Shown here: positions 11,766-20,279 of the stretch, piece by piece
Position numbering within the stretch: position 1 is the stretch's first letter
Layout: each line of letters begins with the position of its first letter
DNA from: a virus
Direction: 5' to 3' (one strand)
Virus record (IMG/VR): IMGVR_UViG_3300037517_001660
Coordinates: 1 to 23,585 of that record
Length of the DNA stretch: 23,585 bases
Translations under genes and position numbers: made by a program
Notes under the pieces: model-generated
The model's database searches: none
What the model was told of the DNA's origin: nothing
Seen by the model: only the letters and a program-made list of their open reading frames with translations

Positions 11766-12275
11766 ATGAAAATTAAATGCGCGCATTCCGCAATCGTGGA
11801 ATTGCATAAATTAGTTCCGAATCCACGCAATGCAAACAAACACCCTGAAAAACAAATAACAATGCTCGCAAAAATTATTGATCATGTTGGTCAACGGCAC
11901 CCGATTGTTATTAGCAAGCGATCTGGTTATATCTGTGCTGGCCACGGAAGGTTGCAAGCAATTCAATTGCTAGGTTGGGAAAAAGCGGCGGTTGATTATC
12001 AAGATTTTGAAACAGAGGCAGAGGAATTTGCATTCCTGATTGCAGATAACAAGATTGCTGAATTAGCAGAGCATGATGAATTAAAGATGATAGAAGGGAT
12101 TAAAGATTTAAAGCTAGATGATTTGGATTTTGAATTATTCGGATTAGAAGAATTTAAAATGCCAGAAACAGAAATGCTGGATTATTCAGATAAAAACAAA
12201 GAAATAGACACTGAAAATTTTGGCAATGATTTAATGCATCAATGTCCTAGTTGTGGGTTTGAATTTAATGAGTGA
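11766..12275 (+). CDS. ParB-like nuclease-domain protein with C-terminal zinc ribbon
   Basis: The ParB/sulfiredoxin-like fold is visible from the first residues: IVELHKLVPNPRNANKHP, HPIVIS, then the signature CAGHGRLQAI at 58-67. This is followed by LIADNKIAEL and a C-terminal QCPSCGFEF, half of a zinc ribbon. Phage proteins of this type lie next to DNA methyltransferases and may bind or nick DNA or guide modification; true partition ParB is longer. The frame extends to an ATG at 11691, which would add 25 residues of unlikely sequence; 11766 begins the conserved domain, but its ribosome binding site is weak, so the start is uncertain. It overlaps the methyltransferase gene by eight bases. Confidence 0.7.
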   Translation: MKIKCAHSAIVELHKLVPNPRNANKHPEKQITMLAKIIDHVGQRHPIVISKRSGYICAGHGRLQAIQLLGWEKAAVDYQDFETEAEEFAFLIADNKIAELAEHDELKMIEGIKDLKLDDLDFELFGLEEFKMPETEMLDYSDKNKEIDTENFGNDLMHQCPSCGFEFNE

Positions 12276-13245
12276 TAAATACATACCGAACTATCGATGG
12301 AATTTAACGGACCTAGATAAGGTTGAAAAAAATAATCTAAAAGTATTTTCGACATTTGCCTGCGGCGGCGGTTCAACAATGGGTTACAAGCTCGCTGGTT
12401 TTGATGTAATTGGCGCAAATGACATTGATCCAGAGATGGCATGGCATTATAAAGAAAATCATAAACCAAAATATTATTATCTTGAGGATATTAGAAAATT
12501 TAGACAGCGCGATGATTTACCTAAAGAATTATATGAACTAGATATTTTAGACGGATCGCCGCCATGTTCTAGTTTTTCGATGGCAGGATCAAGGGAAAAA
12601 GATTGGGGAAAAAAGAAAGTTTTTAGAGAAGGGCAATCAAGTCAGACCCTAGATGATTTATTTTTTGATTTCATTGAACTAGCAAGAAAATTACAACCTA
12701 AAGTTGTTATTGCTGAAAATGTTAAAGGATTAATTCAAGGTAATGCGAAAGGATATGTCAAAAAGATAATAAATTTATTCAATGTTTCCGGATATGATGT
12801 TCAATTGTTTTTGTTAAATGCTGCTACAATGGGTGTTCCGCAAGAGAGAGAGAGAGTGTTTTTCATATGCAGACGAAAGGATTTAAATTTTAAATCAATA
12901 AAAATTGCATTTAATAATAAACCAATAACAGTAAAAGAGGCTACTGGACTAGATGGGCATGTTTCTAATTCGGCAAATCTAAGGCACATACTAGCAAACA
13001 GACGGCCGAAATGGTGGACACACAACAGGCCATCACCGACAGTTATGGGGACTGATGGCGTTTTTTTAATAGATAAAAATCTAAAACAAGAAAAAATAAA
13101 ACCGCCGCATATTAATTTAATTGGATCATATCCATTGGACTATGTTTTTAAATCAAAACCAGAATATATGATTGGCATGAGTGTCCCTCCCTTAATGACT
13201 TATGGCGTTGCAAATCAAATTTATCAACAGTGGTTTAAGGAATGA
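12268..13245 (+). CDS. C5 cytosine-specific DNA methyltransferase (325 aa)
   Basis: All core motifs of 5-methylcytosine methyltransferases are present: motif I FACGGGSTMGYKLAGF (30-45), motif IV GSPPCSSFS with catalytic C100, motif VI ENVKGL (150-155), motif VIII QERERVFFI (192-200), the RPSPT block, and motif X near the end (YGVANQIY). The protein looks full-length and active. It flips and methylates cytosine in a specific site, protecting phage DNA from host restriction; no cognate nuclease is visible. The target recognition region is between motifs VIII and IX. The ATG at 12268 overlaps the end of the ParB-like gene, so the two are translationally coupled. Confidence 0.9.
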   Translation: MSDKYIPNYRWNLTDLDKVEKNNLKVFSTFACGGGSTMGYKLAGFDVIGANDIDPEMAWHYKENHKPKYYYLEDIRKFRQRDDLPKELYELDILDGSPPCSSFSMAGSREKDWGKKKVFREGQSSQTLDDLFFDFIELARKLQPKVVIAENVKGLIQGNAKGYVKKIINLFNVSGYDVQLFLLNAATMGVPQERERVFFICRRKDLNFKSIKIAFNNKPITVKEATGLDGHVSNSANLRHILANRRPKWWTHNRPSPTVMGTDGVFLIDKNLKQEKIKPPHINLIGSYPLDYVFKSKPEYMIGMSVPPLMTYGVANQIYQQWFKE

Positions 13246-13275
13246 CCAAGAATTTTAAAACATCGAGGTTATTTT

Positions 13276-13644
13276 ATGCCAGCATCAAAATATAAAGAAG
13301 AATACTGTGACATGCTAATAAAGCATTGTCAGCAGGGTTTAAGTTTTGGTTCATTCTGTGGCGTCATTAGGGTTAGCAGAGAATGCGCATATCAATGGAC
13401 CGAGAGACATAAAGAGTTTGGCGAGGCCAAGGATATTGCCGATTCATTGGCGCTTTTATTTTATGAAAAACTCCTAAGCGCAAAGGCATCTGGACGCAAC
13501 ATAGAAGGGTTTGACCACAAAAAATCAGACATTGCAGCAATCTTGTTTCCTCTTAAAACTAGATTCTGGCGTCTATATGGTGAACGTCCTGAATTAAATC
13601 AATCAATCAGCATCACAATAAGTAAAGATGAGTCAAATCTTTGA
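13276..13644 (+). CDS. terS: Terminase small subunit (122 aa)
   Basis: GAGGTT precedes the ATG. The N-terminal 45 residues form an HTH (GLSFGSFCGVIRVSRECAYQWTERH) like those of phage small terminases that bind packaging sites; the following helix-rich part would oligomerise. It overlaps the large terminase gene by 17 bases, the standard arrangement. Size fits the family. It is the first gene of the packaging and head block; the DNA site it binds is not identifiable here. Confidence 0.75.
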   Translation: MPASKYKEEYCDMLIKHCQQGLSFGSFCGVIRVSRECAYQWTERHKEFGEAKDIADSLALLFYEKLLSAKASGRNIEGFDHKKSDIAAILFPLKTRFWRLYGERPELNQSISITISKDESNL

Positions 13645-14893
13645 GCTAACCGACAAGCAAAAAGAATTAGGACGCATGCTTGGCGGTCCTGAAAAATTCT
13701 TTATGGCATATGGCGGATCAAGGTCAGGTAAAACATTCTATCTGTGCAGAGCAATAATGATTAGAGCGTCCAAGGTTAAATCTAGACATCTAATTGTCAG
13801 GGAACATTTTAACCATGTTAAAACGTCCATCTGGTATGACACATTCCCAAAGGTTAAAAAATTAAGTTTCCCTACTTTAACAATGGACGAGAATAAGACG
13901 GATCATTTTTGGACATATCCCAATGGTTCGGAAATTTGGATTGCAGGATTGGACGATGAAAAAAGAGTAGAAAAAATTCTAGGTAAAGAATATTCAACTA
14001 TATATTTCAATGAGTGTTCACAGATTAAGTATAAATCAGTGCAGATAGCAATTACCAGATTGGCAGAAAAAAATGAGTTAAAGAAAAAAGCATATTTCGA
14101 CGAAAATCCGCCAACCAAAAAACATTGGAGTTATTCTTTGTTTATCCAAGGTGTTGATCCAGAATCTGGCGAACCTGTTAACAGAGATGATTACTCAAGT
14201 ATTATTATGAATCCTCAAGATAATATCAAAAATATTGATGAGGATTATTTGAAGTTATTGGCAGGATTACCAGAGAAACAAAGGCAGCGTTTCTTGCTAG
14301 GTCAATTCATAGATTCAGACGATGGCATTGCTTATTATGCATTCGACAGAGATAAACACGTTGCACCCACAACACTAATTCACGGCACCAGATTTGCTGG
14401 TATGGATTTCAACGTTAATCCAATGACGGCAGTTATCTGCCAAGTAATCGGCGATGAATTGCATGTTCACGATGAGGTTTGGTTAGAAAATAGCGACACT
14501 TATAAAATGAGTGATTACCTAATAAAGGAATCACACGGCGGCGCATCTATTATTCCAGACAGCACTGGCAAAAATAGAAAAACGTCAGGGAAGTCGGATC
14601 ATTTGATTTTAAAAGAAAATGGATTTACAGTTATCACAACGCATAATCCATTTGTCAGGGATAGGGTAAACAATTTGAACAGGCTATTTACCGCAGGCAG
14701 GATAAAGATAAATCCTAAATGCAAAAAGCTTATTGGCGACTTGAATAAAGTTTCTTGGAAGGACGATGATTTAGATAAAACAAGCGACCCAATGCTAACT
14801 CACGTTTCCGATTGTTTAGGTTATGTTGCTTGGAAATTGTTTCCGATGAAAAAAGATTTTGAATTTAACAATATACCGCAGGATAGACGATGA
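13628..14893 (+). CDS. terL: Terminase large subunit, ATPase and nuclease (421 aa)
   Basis: Walker A is GGSRSGKT at residues 29-36, Walker B is STIYFNEC at 123-130 with catalytic E129, and the coupling motif DENPPTKKHW is at 158-167. The RNase H-like nuclease domain follows, with GMDFNVNP (D260), IIPDSTG (D311) and a C-terminal H/D cluster at 392-395. This motor pumps DNA into the prohead at the portal and cuts the concatemer. Length is normal and all key residues are present. The start lies inside terS; the end overlaps the portal gene as ATGA. Strong assignment. Confidence 0.93.
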   Translation: MSQIFELTDKQKELGRMLGGPEKFFMAYGGSRSGKTFYLCRAIMIRASKVKSRHLIVREHFNHVKTSIWYDTFPKVKKLSFPTLTMDENKTDHFWTYPNGSEIWIAGLDDEKRVEKILGKEYSTIYFNECSQIKYKSVQIAITRLAEKNELKKKAYFDENPPTKKHWSYSLFIQGVDPESGEPVNRDDYSSIIMNPQDNIKNIDEDYLKLLAGLPEKQRQRFLLGQFIDSDDGIAYYAFDRDKHVAPTTLIHGTRFAGMDFNVNPMTAVICQVIGDELHVHDEVWLENSDTYKMSDYLIKESHGGASIIPDSTGKNRKTSGKSDHLILKENGFTVITTHNPFVRDRVNNLNRLFTAGRIKINPKCKKLIGDLNKVSWKDDDLDKTSDPMLTHVSDCLGYVAWKLFPMKKDFEFNNIPQDRR

Positions 14894-16437
14894 TTAATCA
14901 AGATTTGTTACTAACAGTTGAAGGCCGTAGAAAAATTGTCGAGATTATTGAATCAAATGAAAATAAAGGACGTAAAGCAGAGTCATATAAAAAGAGCGAG
15001 ATATTAAAGGACCGCTTGGATAATTATGTTTATGCTGAATTACGCAAACAGTTTGACGAGCAAACCATTATAGAAATGCCTGTTGTTAAATCAATTAATA
15101 TCTGTAAACGCGCCATCAATAAAAGTTCAATCGTCTATCAAGAGCAACCAGACAGACGTATTGCCAATAGCGAATATGATTTACAATCGCTTTATCAAGA
15201 AATCGGGGTTAATAAGGCAGTTTGCTCTGCATTGAAATATTACAAATTGCATAGACAGATTTTAATGCAAGTTGTTCCGGCCAATGGGAAATTGACAACA
15301 AAGATTTATCAACCGCACCACTATGATCCGATCATGGGCGATAATGATATAGAGAATGCTGCTGGTTATATTATCTCTGCATATGACAAATCAAACGAGG
15401 CATATGAGCAAGGTAAAAGGCCTGCGCCAGCGACAGGGACATTTTCAATGTCTGCTCAATCGACAGATCAATATAATGAAACAGCTCAAATGCGAGAGAA
15501 AGAAAAACAGAAAAATAAAAGATATGCTGCTTGGACCAAGCAGTTGAATTTTATTTTCAATGGAGCAGGGGAAATTGTTTCTGGCGATAATGTTTCAAAT
15601 GAATTAGGCATATTGCCGTTTATCGAAATATCAGATGTAAAAGAATACGAATATTGGGTTAGACAAGGATCGCCTTTTTCTGATTTTACAGTTGAGTTTA
15701 ACACTCGCATGAGTGAGGCAGCTCAAGTTGTAAAGATGCAGGGATTTGCGCAGGCATGGTATAAAGGCAATAAAGAGGCATTGCTACAATCGGTAAAGGT
15801 TGGACCTAACTACGTTTTAAAATTACCTAATGATAAAGAGGCAGGAGTCGAAACAGATTTTGGATTTGCCACACCTAACGCCGATATTGGCGGCACAATT
15901 GAGTTTTTAAAAGTATTGTTATTTATGTTTCTGTCGAGTCAATCAGTTGATGGCGCTATTACGTCTGATAATTCTGGAGAGTCATATGCCAGCGGATTTG
16001 AGCGATTAGTTTCAATGATAGACAGAGCAATGAGCAATAAAGATGATTTCGAGACATTTACAAATGCTGAAATTGCTCTATTCCATTTAATTAAAACGAT
16101 GCAAGGTAATTTATCAAAAACTGCCACGTTGAATTTAATGAAGTCGCCATCTATTCCGGCAGATTCAGAACTATCAATTACATTTAAAAAACCACAATCA
16201 GAAAAAACTGAAACAGAGGAATGGGATTTAATGGAGAGACAATTGCCGCAAAACGTAGTTTCAATTATCGATTACATTGCAAAAAAAGAAAATATAAGCA
16301 GGACCGATGCATTAAAGAAACTGCAACAAAACATTATCGATAACAAACTGGCGACTGGCGAGATAGAAGAAAAAGCAGACGTTAGTAAAATGGACAAAAT
16401 CAATAAAGAAATGGAGCAGGACGATATAGAGGAATAA
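14890..16437 (+). CDS. Portal protein (515 aa)
   Basis: A 515-aa protein directly after the large terminase, with the usual features of SPP1-gp6-like portals: an N-terminal helical region, a middle beta-rich clip and wing region (ILPFIEIS, EYWVRQGSPFSDFT), a long helical stem/crown part, and a charged helical C-terminus ending DKINKEMEQDDIEE. Portals form a dodecameric ring at one vertex, nucleate head assembly and hold the packaging motor. The Gln/Lys-rich stretch at about residues 190-215 looks like a flexible insertion. The assignment rests on size, position and pattern rather than a single motif. Confidence 0.8.
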   Translation: MINQDLLLTVEGRRKIVEIIESNENKGRKAESYKKSEILKDRLDNYVYAELRKQFDEQTIIEMPVVKSINICKRAINKSSIVYQEQPDRRIANSEYDLQSLYQEIGVNKAVCSALKYYKLHRQILMQVVPANGKLTTKIYQPHHYDPIMGDNDIENAAGYIISAYDKSNEAYEQGKRPAPATGTFSMSAQSTDQYNETAQMREKEKQKNKRYAAWTKQLNFIFNGAGEIVSGDNVSNELGILPFIEISDVKEYEYWVRQGSPFSDFTVEFNTRMSEAAQVVKMQGFAQAWYKGNKEALLQSVKVGPNYVLKLPNDKEAGVETDFGFATPNADIGGTIEFLKVLLFMFLSSQSVDGAITSDNSGESYASGFERLVSMIDRAMSNKDDFETFTNAEIALFHLIKTMQGNLSKTATLNLMKSPSIPADSELSITFKKPQSEKTETEEWDLMERQLPQNVVSIIDYIAKKENISRTDALKKLQQNIIDNKLATGEIEEKADVSKMDKINKEMEQDDIEE

Positions 16438-16438
16438 A

Positions 16439-16963
16439 ATGAAAATATCTCTCTCAATGGACGAGGTAAAGCAGGAGATAAACTTGGCGACATTGCTAGG
16501 TTATAATCCGAGCAAAGCAGAGGCAGATGCTTTTTTCGAGATAGCGAAAGAAGTAATAATAGAAAGAACACAATCAAATAAAGATATTAACCAGAAACAA
16601 TTTAAAGATTATTCCGAAGGCTATGCGAACTTTAAAGGTGTTTCAGTCGATGAGGTTGATATGACTTTATTCGGCGATATGTTAGAGGCAATCGATTATG
16701 ATTATTCCAAAGGAAAATTTACCCTCAAGATAGACGACGATAATGCAGTAAAGGCATTTGCTCACATGACAGGTTACGAGGGACACCCAACAATTGAGAA
16801 TGGACCTAAAAGAAAGTTTTTCGGATTAACAAAATCAGAGGCAACACTAATTGCTGAGGCCATTGCAAGGTCAGACGATCAAGGCGAAAGAACAGCAGCA
16901 GATATTGTTGAGCAAGAGGATATTAGGGACATTGTTAGAAATCTTAGATTAGAGGCAGAATGA
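16439..16963 (+). CDS. Putative head-completion/virion morphogenesis protein (174 aa)
   Basis: AGAGGA upstream and an ATG one base after the portal stop. The protein is helical and acidic, and contains the segment TGYEGHPTIENGPKRKFFGL (about 112-131), which recalls the R-x-F-x-G-L region of tail-completion/virion morphogenesis proteins (P2 gpS / Mu gpG type). Proteins of this group help join head and tail. Position between portal and scaffold is consistent with head assembly. The family link is by eye and moderate. It overlaps the next gene as ATGA. Confidence 0.5.
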   Translation: MKISLSMDEVKQEINLATLLGYNPSKAEADAFFEIAKEVIIERTQSNKDINQKQFKDYSEGYANFKGVSVDEVDMTLFGDMLEAIDYDYSKGKFTLKIDDDNAVKAFAHMTGYEGHPTIENGPKRKFFGLTKSEATLIAEAIARSDDQGERTAADIVEQEDIRDIVRNLRLEAE

Positions 16964-17475
16964 GCACTAAGGTGACAATTAACCTAAAAGGATTAGAGCG
17001 AGCTACAAAGGCGCAAAAAAGAAAAATATATTCTGCCATTGCTCGCAGTGATTTCAAGGAAACACTTAAAAAAGAATTAATAATAGAAACAAGAATTGCC
17101 GGATTATCGCCATCATTAAAAAGAGCGTCTATAAAATATAGGGAATACTTAGCGCGATATAATAATATGCATGCAAAATTTAGAGCAGCATTTTCAAATT
17201 TAACCGCCACTGGTGAGCTATTGGATTCAATGAAATCATTTTACGTTACTGCTCAAAATCAATTTAGATTTATCTTTCCAGAAAAAAAACATAAACCATA
17301 CAAGAAATCTAACGGCAGGAATATGAAAGGCAAACAATCAACTATGAAGCAAATCTATGAATGGCAATCAGATGCAGGCAGGAACATTCAAGAGCAAATT
17401 GTAACTAGAAAATCATTTCTTGATAAAGTTAGTGCGATGTTAGTAAAATCTGTGCAACGCTTTATCAGGTATTGA
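16960..17475 (+). CDS. Putative minor head/neck protein (171 aa)
   Basis: The ATG overlaps the previous stop. The protein is strongly basic and helical, with a central LSPSLKRASIKYREYL and FSNLTATGELLDSMKS (about 47-90) that resembles HK97-gp10 or virion morphogenesis proteins, where a short helix with L-x-x-T-G-x-L-x-x-S is typical. Likely a head-closure or tail-completion component. Two such genes in a row are notable; they could be paralogues or the two halves of a head-tail connector. Family assignment is tentative. Confidence 0.5.
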   Translation: MSTKVTINLKGLERATKAQKRKIYSAIARSDFKETLKKELIIETRIAGLSPSLKRASIKYREYLARYNNMHAKFRAAFSNLTATGELLDSMKSFYVTAQNQFRFIFPEKKHKPYKKSNGRNMKGKQSTMKQIYEWQSDAGRNIQEQIVTRKSFLDKVSAMLVKSVQRFIRY

Positions 17476-17497
17476 CAAACAAACAGGAGTATTTACA

Positions 17498-18106
17498 ATG
17501 AGTAAAACAGGCAGCTCCAGCGGAGCAGATCAGAACGCCAGCGGCGATGCTGAATCAATCGAAACATTTAAAAGACGCATCGAGGCAATGGAGAGTAAAA
17601 ACTCTGAATTGCTCGGAGAGAATCGGAAATTAAAAGATAAATATTCCGAAACTCAAAGCGCCCTTGAGGCACATTCTAAGAAGGAATTAGAAGCCCAAGG
17701 AAAGTTTCAAGAACTTGCTGGTAATTACCAAAAAGAGAATGAAACTTTAAAAAAACAACTAGAGGAAAAAGAGAAATCCTACGGTTGGAATGTTGTTAGC
17801 AGCGCGATTAAAAACGTTGCTGTTCAAAACGGTTGCCTTGCTCCTGACGATTTTTTAAAAGCTCTGGAAAAAACAGACTTGGAAAAAATTAAGGTTGGGA
17901 AAAATTATGAGGTTGATGCCAGTACGGTGTCGGGCCTAATTGGAGAGTTAAAAACTAAAAAGAGTTACTTCTTTAAATCGGACGCAGTAACAGTTAAAGA
18001 TGTGGCACCAGTTGATAACTCGAAAAATGAAAAACCAAAAACGCTGGACGCGTTAAAAAGAGAAGACATAGAAACAATGCTCAAGAAAGGGCAGTATAAA
18101 AAATAA
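17498..18106 (+). CDS. Scaffolding protein (202 aa)
   Basis: AGGAG with standard spacing precedes the ATG. Residues 22-95 form a long coiled coil rich in Glu/Lys/Gln (FKRRIEAMESKNSELLGENR and onward). A compact middle part follows (AIKNVAVQNGCLAPDDFLKAL), and a basic C-terminus ends in KKGQYKK. Scaffolds of tailed phages have exactly this form, with a basic C-terminal tail that binds the coat protein, and lie directly upstream of the major capsid gene, as here. It should be needed for prohead shape and removed or cleaved afterwards. Confidence 0.8.
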   Translation: MSKTGSSSGADQNASGDAESIETFKRRIEAMESKNSELLGENRKLKDKYSETQSALEAHSKKELEAQGKFQELAGNYQKENETLKKQLEEKEKSYGWNVVSSAIKNVAVQNGCLAPDDFLKALEKTDLEKIKVGKNYEVDASTVSGLIGELKTKKSYFFKSDAVTVKDVAPVDNSKNEKPKTLDALKREDIETMLKKGQYKK

Positions 18107-18121
18107 AAAAGGGAGTAAACA

Positions 18122-18982
18122 ATGGCAGACGTAGTAACAGGCAACACAGAATTAGGCGCAACAAAACAGGATTTGATCCTTGCACTAGTTCAAAAAGAAT
18201 TGGCATTCCAATCAGTGCTAGGACAATGGTTCACTGATTTATCAGTGTTCGCAGTGCCCGGCGCAAAATCAATTGCATATCCAAAATTGACCAGCTTTAC
18301 AGTGGTTGATCGCGTTGAGGCAGCTCAAGGCGACGCGAGCGTTTTGACCTCCACAATCGACACATTGAACCTAGATAACAATGCTTATATTGCATACATC
18401 TTGGACGCAATGACAAAGAAACAATCAAACATCAATTCAGAAATGGAGTTTGCAAAACGCGCTGCTGCTGCTCATGCTCGCTATTTCGATAGCGCCTTGA
18501 TTTCAGTTTTAGGGCCTGCTGCTGCTCACTATCAAAACGTAGGTGCAGATGTTGATGTTACATTTGCCAACTTGCAAGATATGCGTAAACGCTTTTTGAA
18601 AAATGATGGTAATGCTCGTCAGGGTTTCTGGTTGGCCTCAGTTGCCCAAGAAACTGTTATCATGGGCCTATCACAATTTCAAAAAAATCTTGAATACGGC
18701 GGTAACGCAGTTGTTCCAGATGGTGTTATCGGTAAAATCTTTGGTATGCCAGTTATCGTTCACAACGGATTGGCAGATAAAGAACTTTACCTTTGCGAAA
18801 AAGAATCGGTTGCCTACGGTTTCCAATCTGGTCCGGCAATGGATTCTCAAAAAGCAAACGAATTTGGCGTAGGCGCCGAGCGTGTGGCCATTGATCAATT
18901 GTTCGGAGTTAAAGCACTACACACAGATGAGAAATCTGCTGGCGCTGGTAATTCTGCCTTGATCTTTGCTCTAAACGATTAA
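18122..18982 (+). CDS. Major capsid protein (286 aa)
   Basis: GGGAG precedes the ATG by normal spacing. The 286-aa protein follows the scaffold and fits an HK97-fold coat protein: N-terminal arm, a spine-helix region (MEFAKRAAAAHARYFDSALI), P-domain and A-domain strands, and a C-terminal part with VGAERVAIDQLFGVKALHTD. Codon use is noticeably richer in GC-ending and preferred codons than in its neighbours, as expected for the most abundant virion protein. A strong terminator follows, setting it off as the end of the head operon. Confidence 0.85.
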   Translation: MADVVTGNTELGATKQDLILALVQKELAFQSVLGQWFTDLSVFAVPGAKSIAYPKLTSFTVVDRVEAAQGDASVLTSTIDTLNLDNNAYIAYILDAMTKKQSNINSEMEFAKRAAAAHARYFDSALISVLGPAAAHYQNVGADVDVTFANLQDMRKRFLKNDGNARQGFWLASVAQETVIMGLSQFQKNLEYGGNAVVPDGVIGKIFGMPVIVHNGLADKELYLCEKESVAYGFQSGPAMDSQKANEFGVGAERVAIDQLFGVKALHTDEKSAGAGNSALIFALND

Positions 18983-18993
18983 TTACTTAAAAC

Positions 18994-19022
18994 AGCAGGG
19001 GAGAAATCCCCTGCTTTATTTT
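18994..19022 (+). terminator. Strong Rho-independent terminator after the capsid gene
   Basis: AGCAGGGGA (18994-19002) pairs perfectly with TCCCCTGCT (19007-19015) around a GAAA tetraloop, followed by TTATTTTT. It separates the head genes from the next virion genes, which must be reached by read-through or another promoter. Confidence 0.9.
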
Positions 19023-19023
19023 T

Positions 19024-19236
19024 ATGCAAGTAACATCGCAAACAAGTCCTAGTTTTTTAAAGTCTAAGACCGCAGAGGGATTAGTTAACTTGATGCGAGT
19101 TAATAACATAAAAAGAAAAATCTGGTTTAATTATCAGATCAATTTTGCAAACGGTTACTTTTATGCGTGGTTCCATGTTGAACTTGAACAGACGATAAAA
19201 GAGGAACTTGATGGCACTGTCAACCTCAATACATGA
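19024..19236 (+). CDS. Hypothetical small protein (70 aa)
   Basis: The ATG lies at the very end of the terminator T-tract, and no ribosome binding site is visible, so expression is doubtful. The translated sequence nevertheless looks protein-like: a basic N-terminal part (SPSFLKSKTAEGLVNLMRV), then aromatic strands (IWFNYQINFANGYFYAWFHVE), and an acidic end. It overlaps the next gene by 26 bases. It may be a short connector or a remnant. Not recognised. Confidence 0.45.
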   Translation: MQVTSQTSPSFLKSKTAEGLVNLMRVNNIKRKIWFNYQINFANGYFYAWFHVELEQTIKEELDGTVNLNT

Positions 19237-19585
19237 TAGGGAATTTACAAAATTTGAAGAGGTAAATTCACAAACAACGGTTAGGGTAAAGACAGTTTCT
19301 AATCCATCTCCAAACGGCGCAGCAGTAACAGCAACCAAGGCGCTATCGACAACATTCCAATTAGCATCTGTTGGCGTTTCAAATCAAGCAAACAGGGCAT
19401 TGCTAATTATGCAACCGTCTGGGGCATCTGCTAGATTTTCATTTTCACCGTCTGGAATACCAGCGTATAATTTTCCAACAGCAAACCAACCATATATTTT
19501 AAACGTAGGGCCATCAGTGAACGTTTACATTGGATCATCATCAGGCACGCCTAACATAATATTGACAGAGGTTTCCCATGTCTGA
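19211..19585 (+). CDS. Small virion structural protein (124 aa)
   Basis: GAGG at 19201-19204 supports the ATG at 19211 rather than the TTG just before it. The protein is rich in Ser, Ala, Thr and Pro with beta-strand alternation and no charged clusters except near the N-terminus. Such sequences are typical of capsid decoration, neck or fibre-base components. Similar in style to the 108-aa protein at 686-1012. Its end overlaps the next start by eight bases. The specific role is unknown. Confidence 0.6.
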   Translation: MALSTSIHDREFTKFEEVNSQTTVRVKTVSNPSPNGAAVTATKALSTTFQLASVGVSNQANRALLIMQPSGASARFSFSPSGIPAYNFPTANQPYILNVGPSVNVYIGSSSGTPNIILTEVSHV

Positions 19586-19778
19586 TGGTCTATATAAAAT
19601 AATGATTGATGAGGTTAATTCAAATTTAACCTACATTGGCAAGGCAGAACCTGGCACTCCGCTAAGTTCCTCTTTGTGGCAGATAATAACAATAACGCCA
19701 ACAGGTGTTTTGAGCGCAGATGGGACAGATGAATTTATTAAAGTCTGGAATGATAGAGCAAGTTATTCATATTCATAA
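19578..19778 (+). CDS. Small conserved-type virion protein (66 aa)
   Basis: GAGG precedes the ATG inside the end of the previous gene. The sequence follows a pattern I know from small proteins in many environmental phages: a short strand (YKIMIDE), then TYIGKAEPGTPLSSSLWQI, a strand, an acidic DGTDEF turn, and a terminal W-x-D-R-A-S-Y. Those neighbours are usually virion genes near the neck or tail. Function has not been assigned to the type as far as I know. Recognition is by eye only. Confidence 0.6.
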   Translation: MSDGLYKIMIDEVNSNLTYIGKAEPGTPLSSSLWQIITITPTGVLSADGTDEFIKVWNDRASYSYS

Positions 19779-19789
19779 AGAGGTATTAA

Positions 19790-20194
19790 ATGAGCAAGTC
19801 CAACACAACCGAAAATGACACTTTAAAAATGCTACTAAAAGGAGTCGATCCTTCCTATAGAGGTAATGCAAATATTTACTTAGCATTATTTACCGCCGAT
19901 CCAGGCGAGGCAGGTTCACTTGCTGCCGAGGCCGATTATACAGGCTATGCAAGACAAACAATTATTAAATCATCTGGTTGGACCGATGGCGGCAGCACAT
20001 TTACTAATGCAAATTTAATTCAATTTCCACAGTGTACAGGCGGTTCAAATATTCTAACCCATTGCGCGCTAGTCGAAACATCGTCTGGCGCGGGCCAAGT
20101 GTTTTATAAAGGTGCATTAAACGCATCTTTGACCGTGCAAAACTTAGTGCAACCGCAATTTAGTATTGCAGCATTATCAGTGAGTGAGGATTAA
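19790..20194 (+). CDS. Phage tail-fibre-like/decoration protein (134 aa)
   Basis: GAGG at normal spacing precedes the ATG. The protein matches a widespread small phage family, usually annotated as tail fibre protein: IYLALFTADPGEAGS near the start, E-A-D-Y-T-G-Y-A-R-Q in the middle, W-T-D-G-G-S-T-F-T-N-A-N, an FPQCTGG loop, and a C-terminal FSIAALSVSED strand. It has the beta-rich composition of a virion surface protein. Whether it decorates the capsid or the tail is not known from sequence. The following small gene is coupled through a GAGGA inside its end. Confidence 0.7.
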   Translation: MSKSNTTENDTLKMLLKGVDPSYRGNANIYLALFTADPGEAGSLAAEADYTGYARQTIIKSSGWTDGGSTFTNANLIQFPQCTGGSNILTHCALVETSSGAGQVFYKGALNASLTVQNLVQPQFSIAALSVSED

Positions 20195-20195
20195 G

Positions 20196-20279
20196 ATGAG
20201 TAATCAAAAACCAATTATAGTGGAGCTTGGCTCTGTTCTAACTGGCGTTGGCGCTATAAAAAAGAAGGATAAAAAATAA
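20196..20279 (+). CDS. Very small basic protein (27 aa)
   Basis: GAGGA at 20186-20190 is correctly spaced from the ATG at 20196. The 27 residues comprise a polar start, VELGSVLTGVGAI and a basic tail, IKKKDKK. The stop overlaps the next ATG by one base (TAATG), which points to coupled translation. A real gene is likely from the ribosome binding site and overlap, but the function is unknown. Confidence 0.5.
   Translation: MSNQKPIIVELGSVLTGVGAIKKKDKK

Noticed and set aside
12801-13025. Minus-strand frame inside the cytosine methyltransferase gene
   Set aside because: Antisense to conserved methyltransferase motifs; no ribosome binding site or domain.
16272-16577. Long minus-strand frame opposite the portal gene end
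   Set aside because: Low-complexity Leu/Ser/Phe translation opposite AT-rich coding sequence; all well-supported genes are on the + strand.
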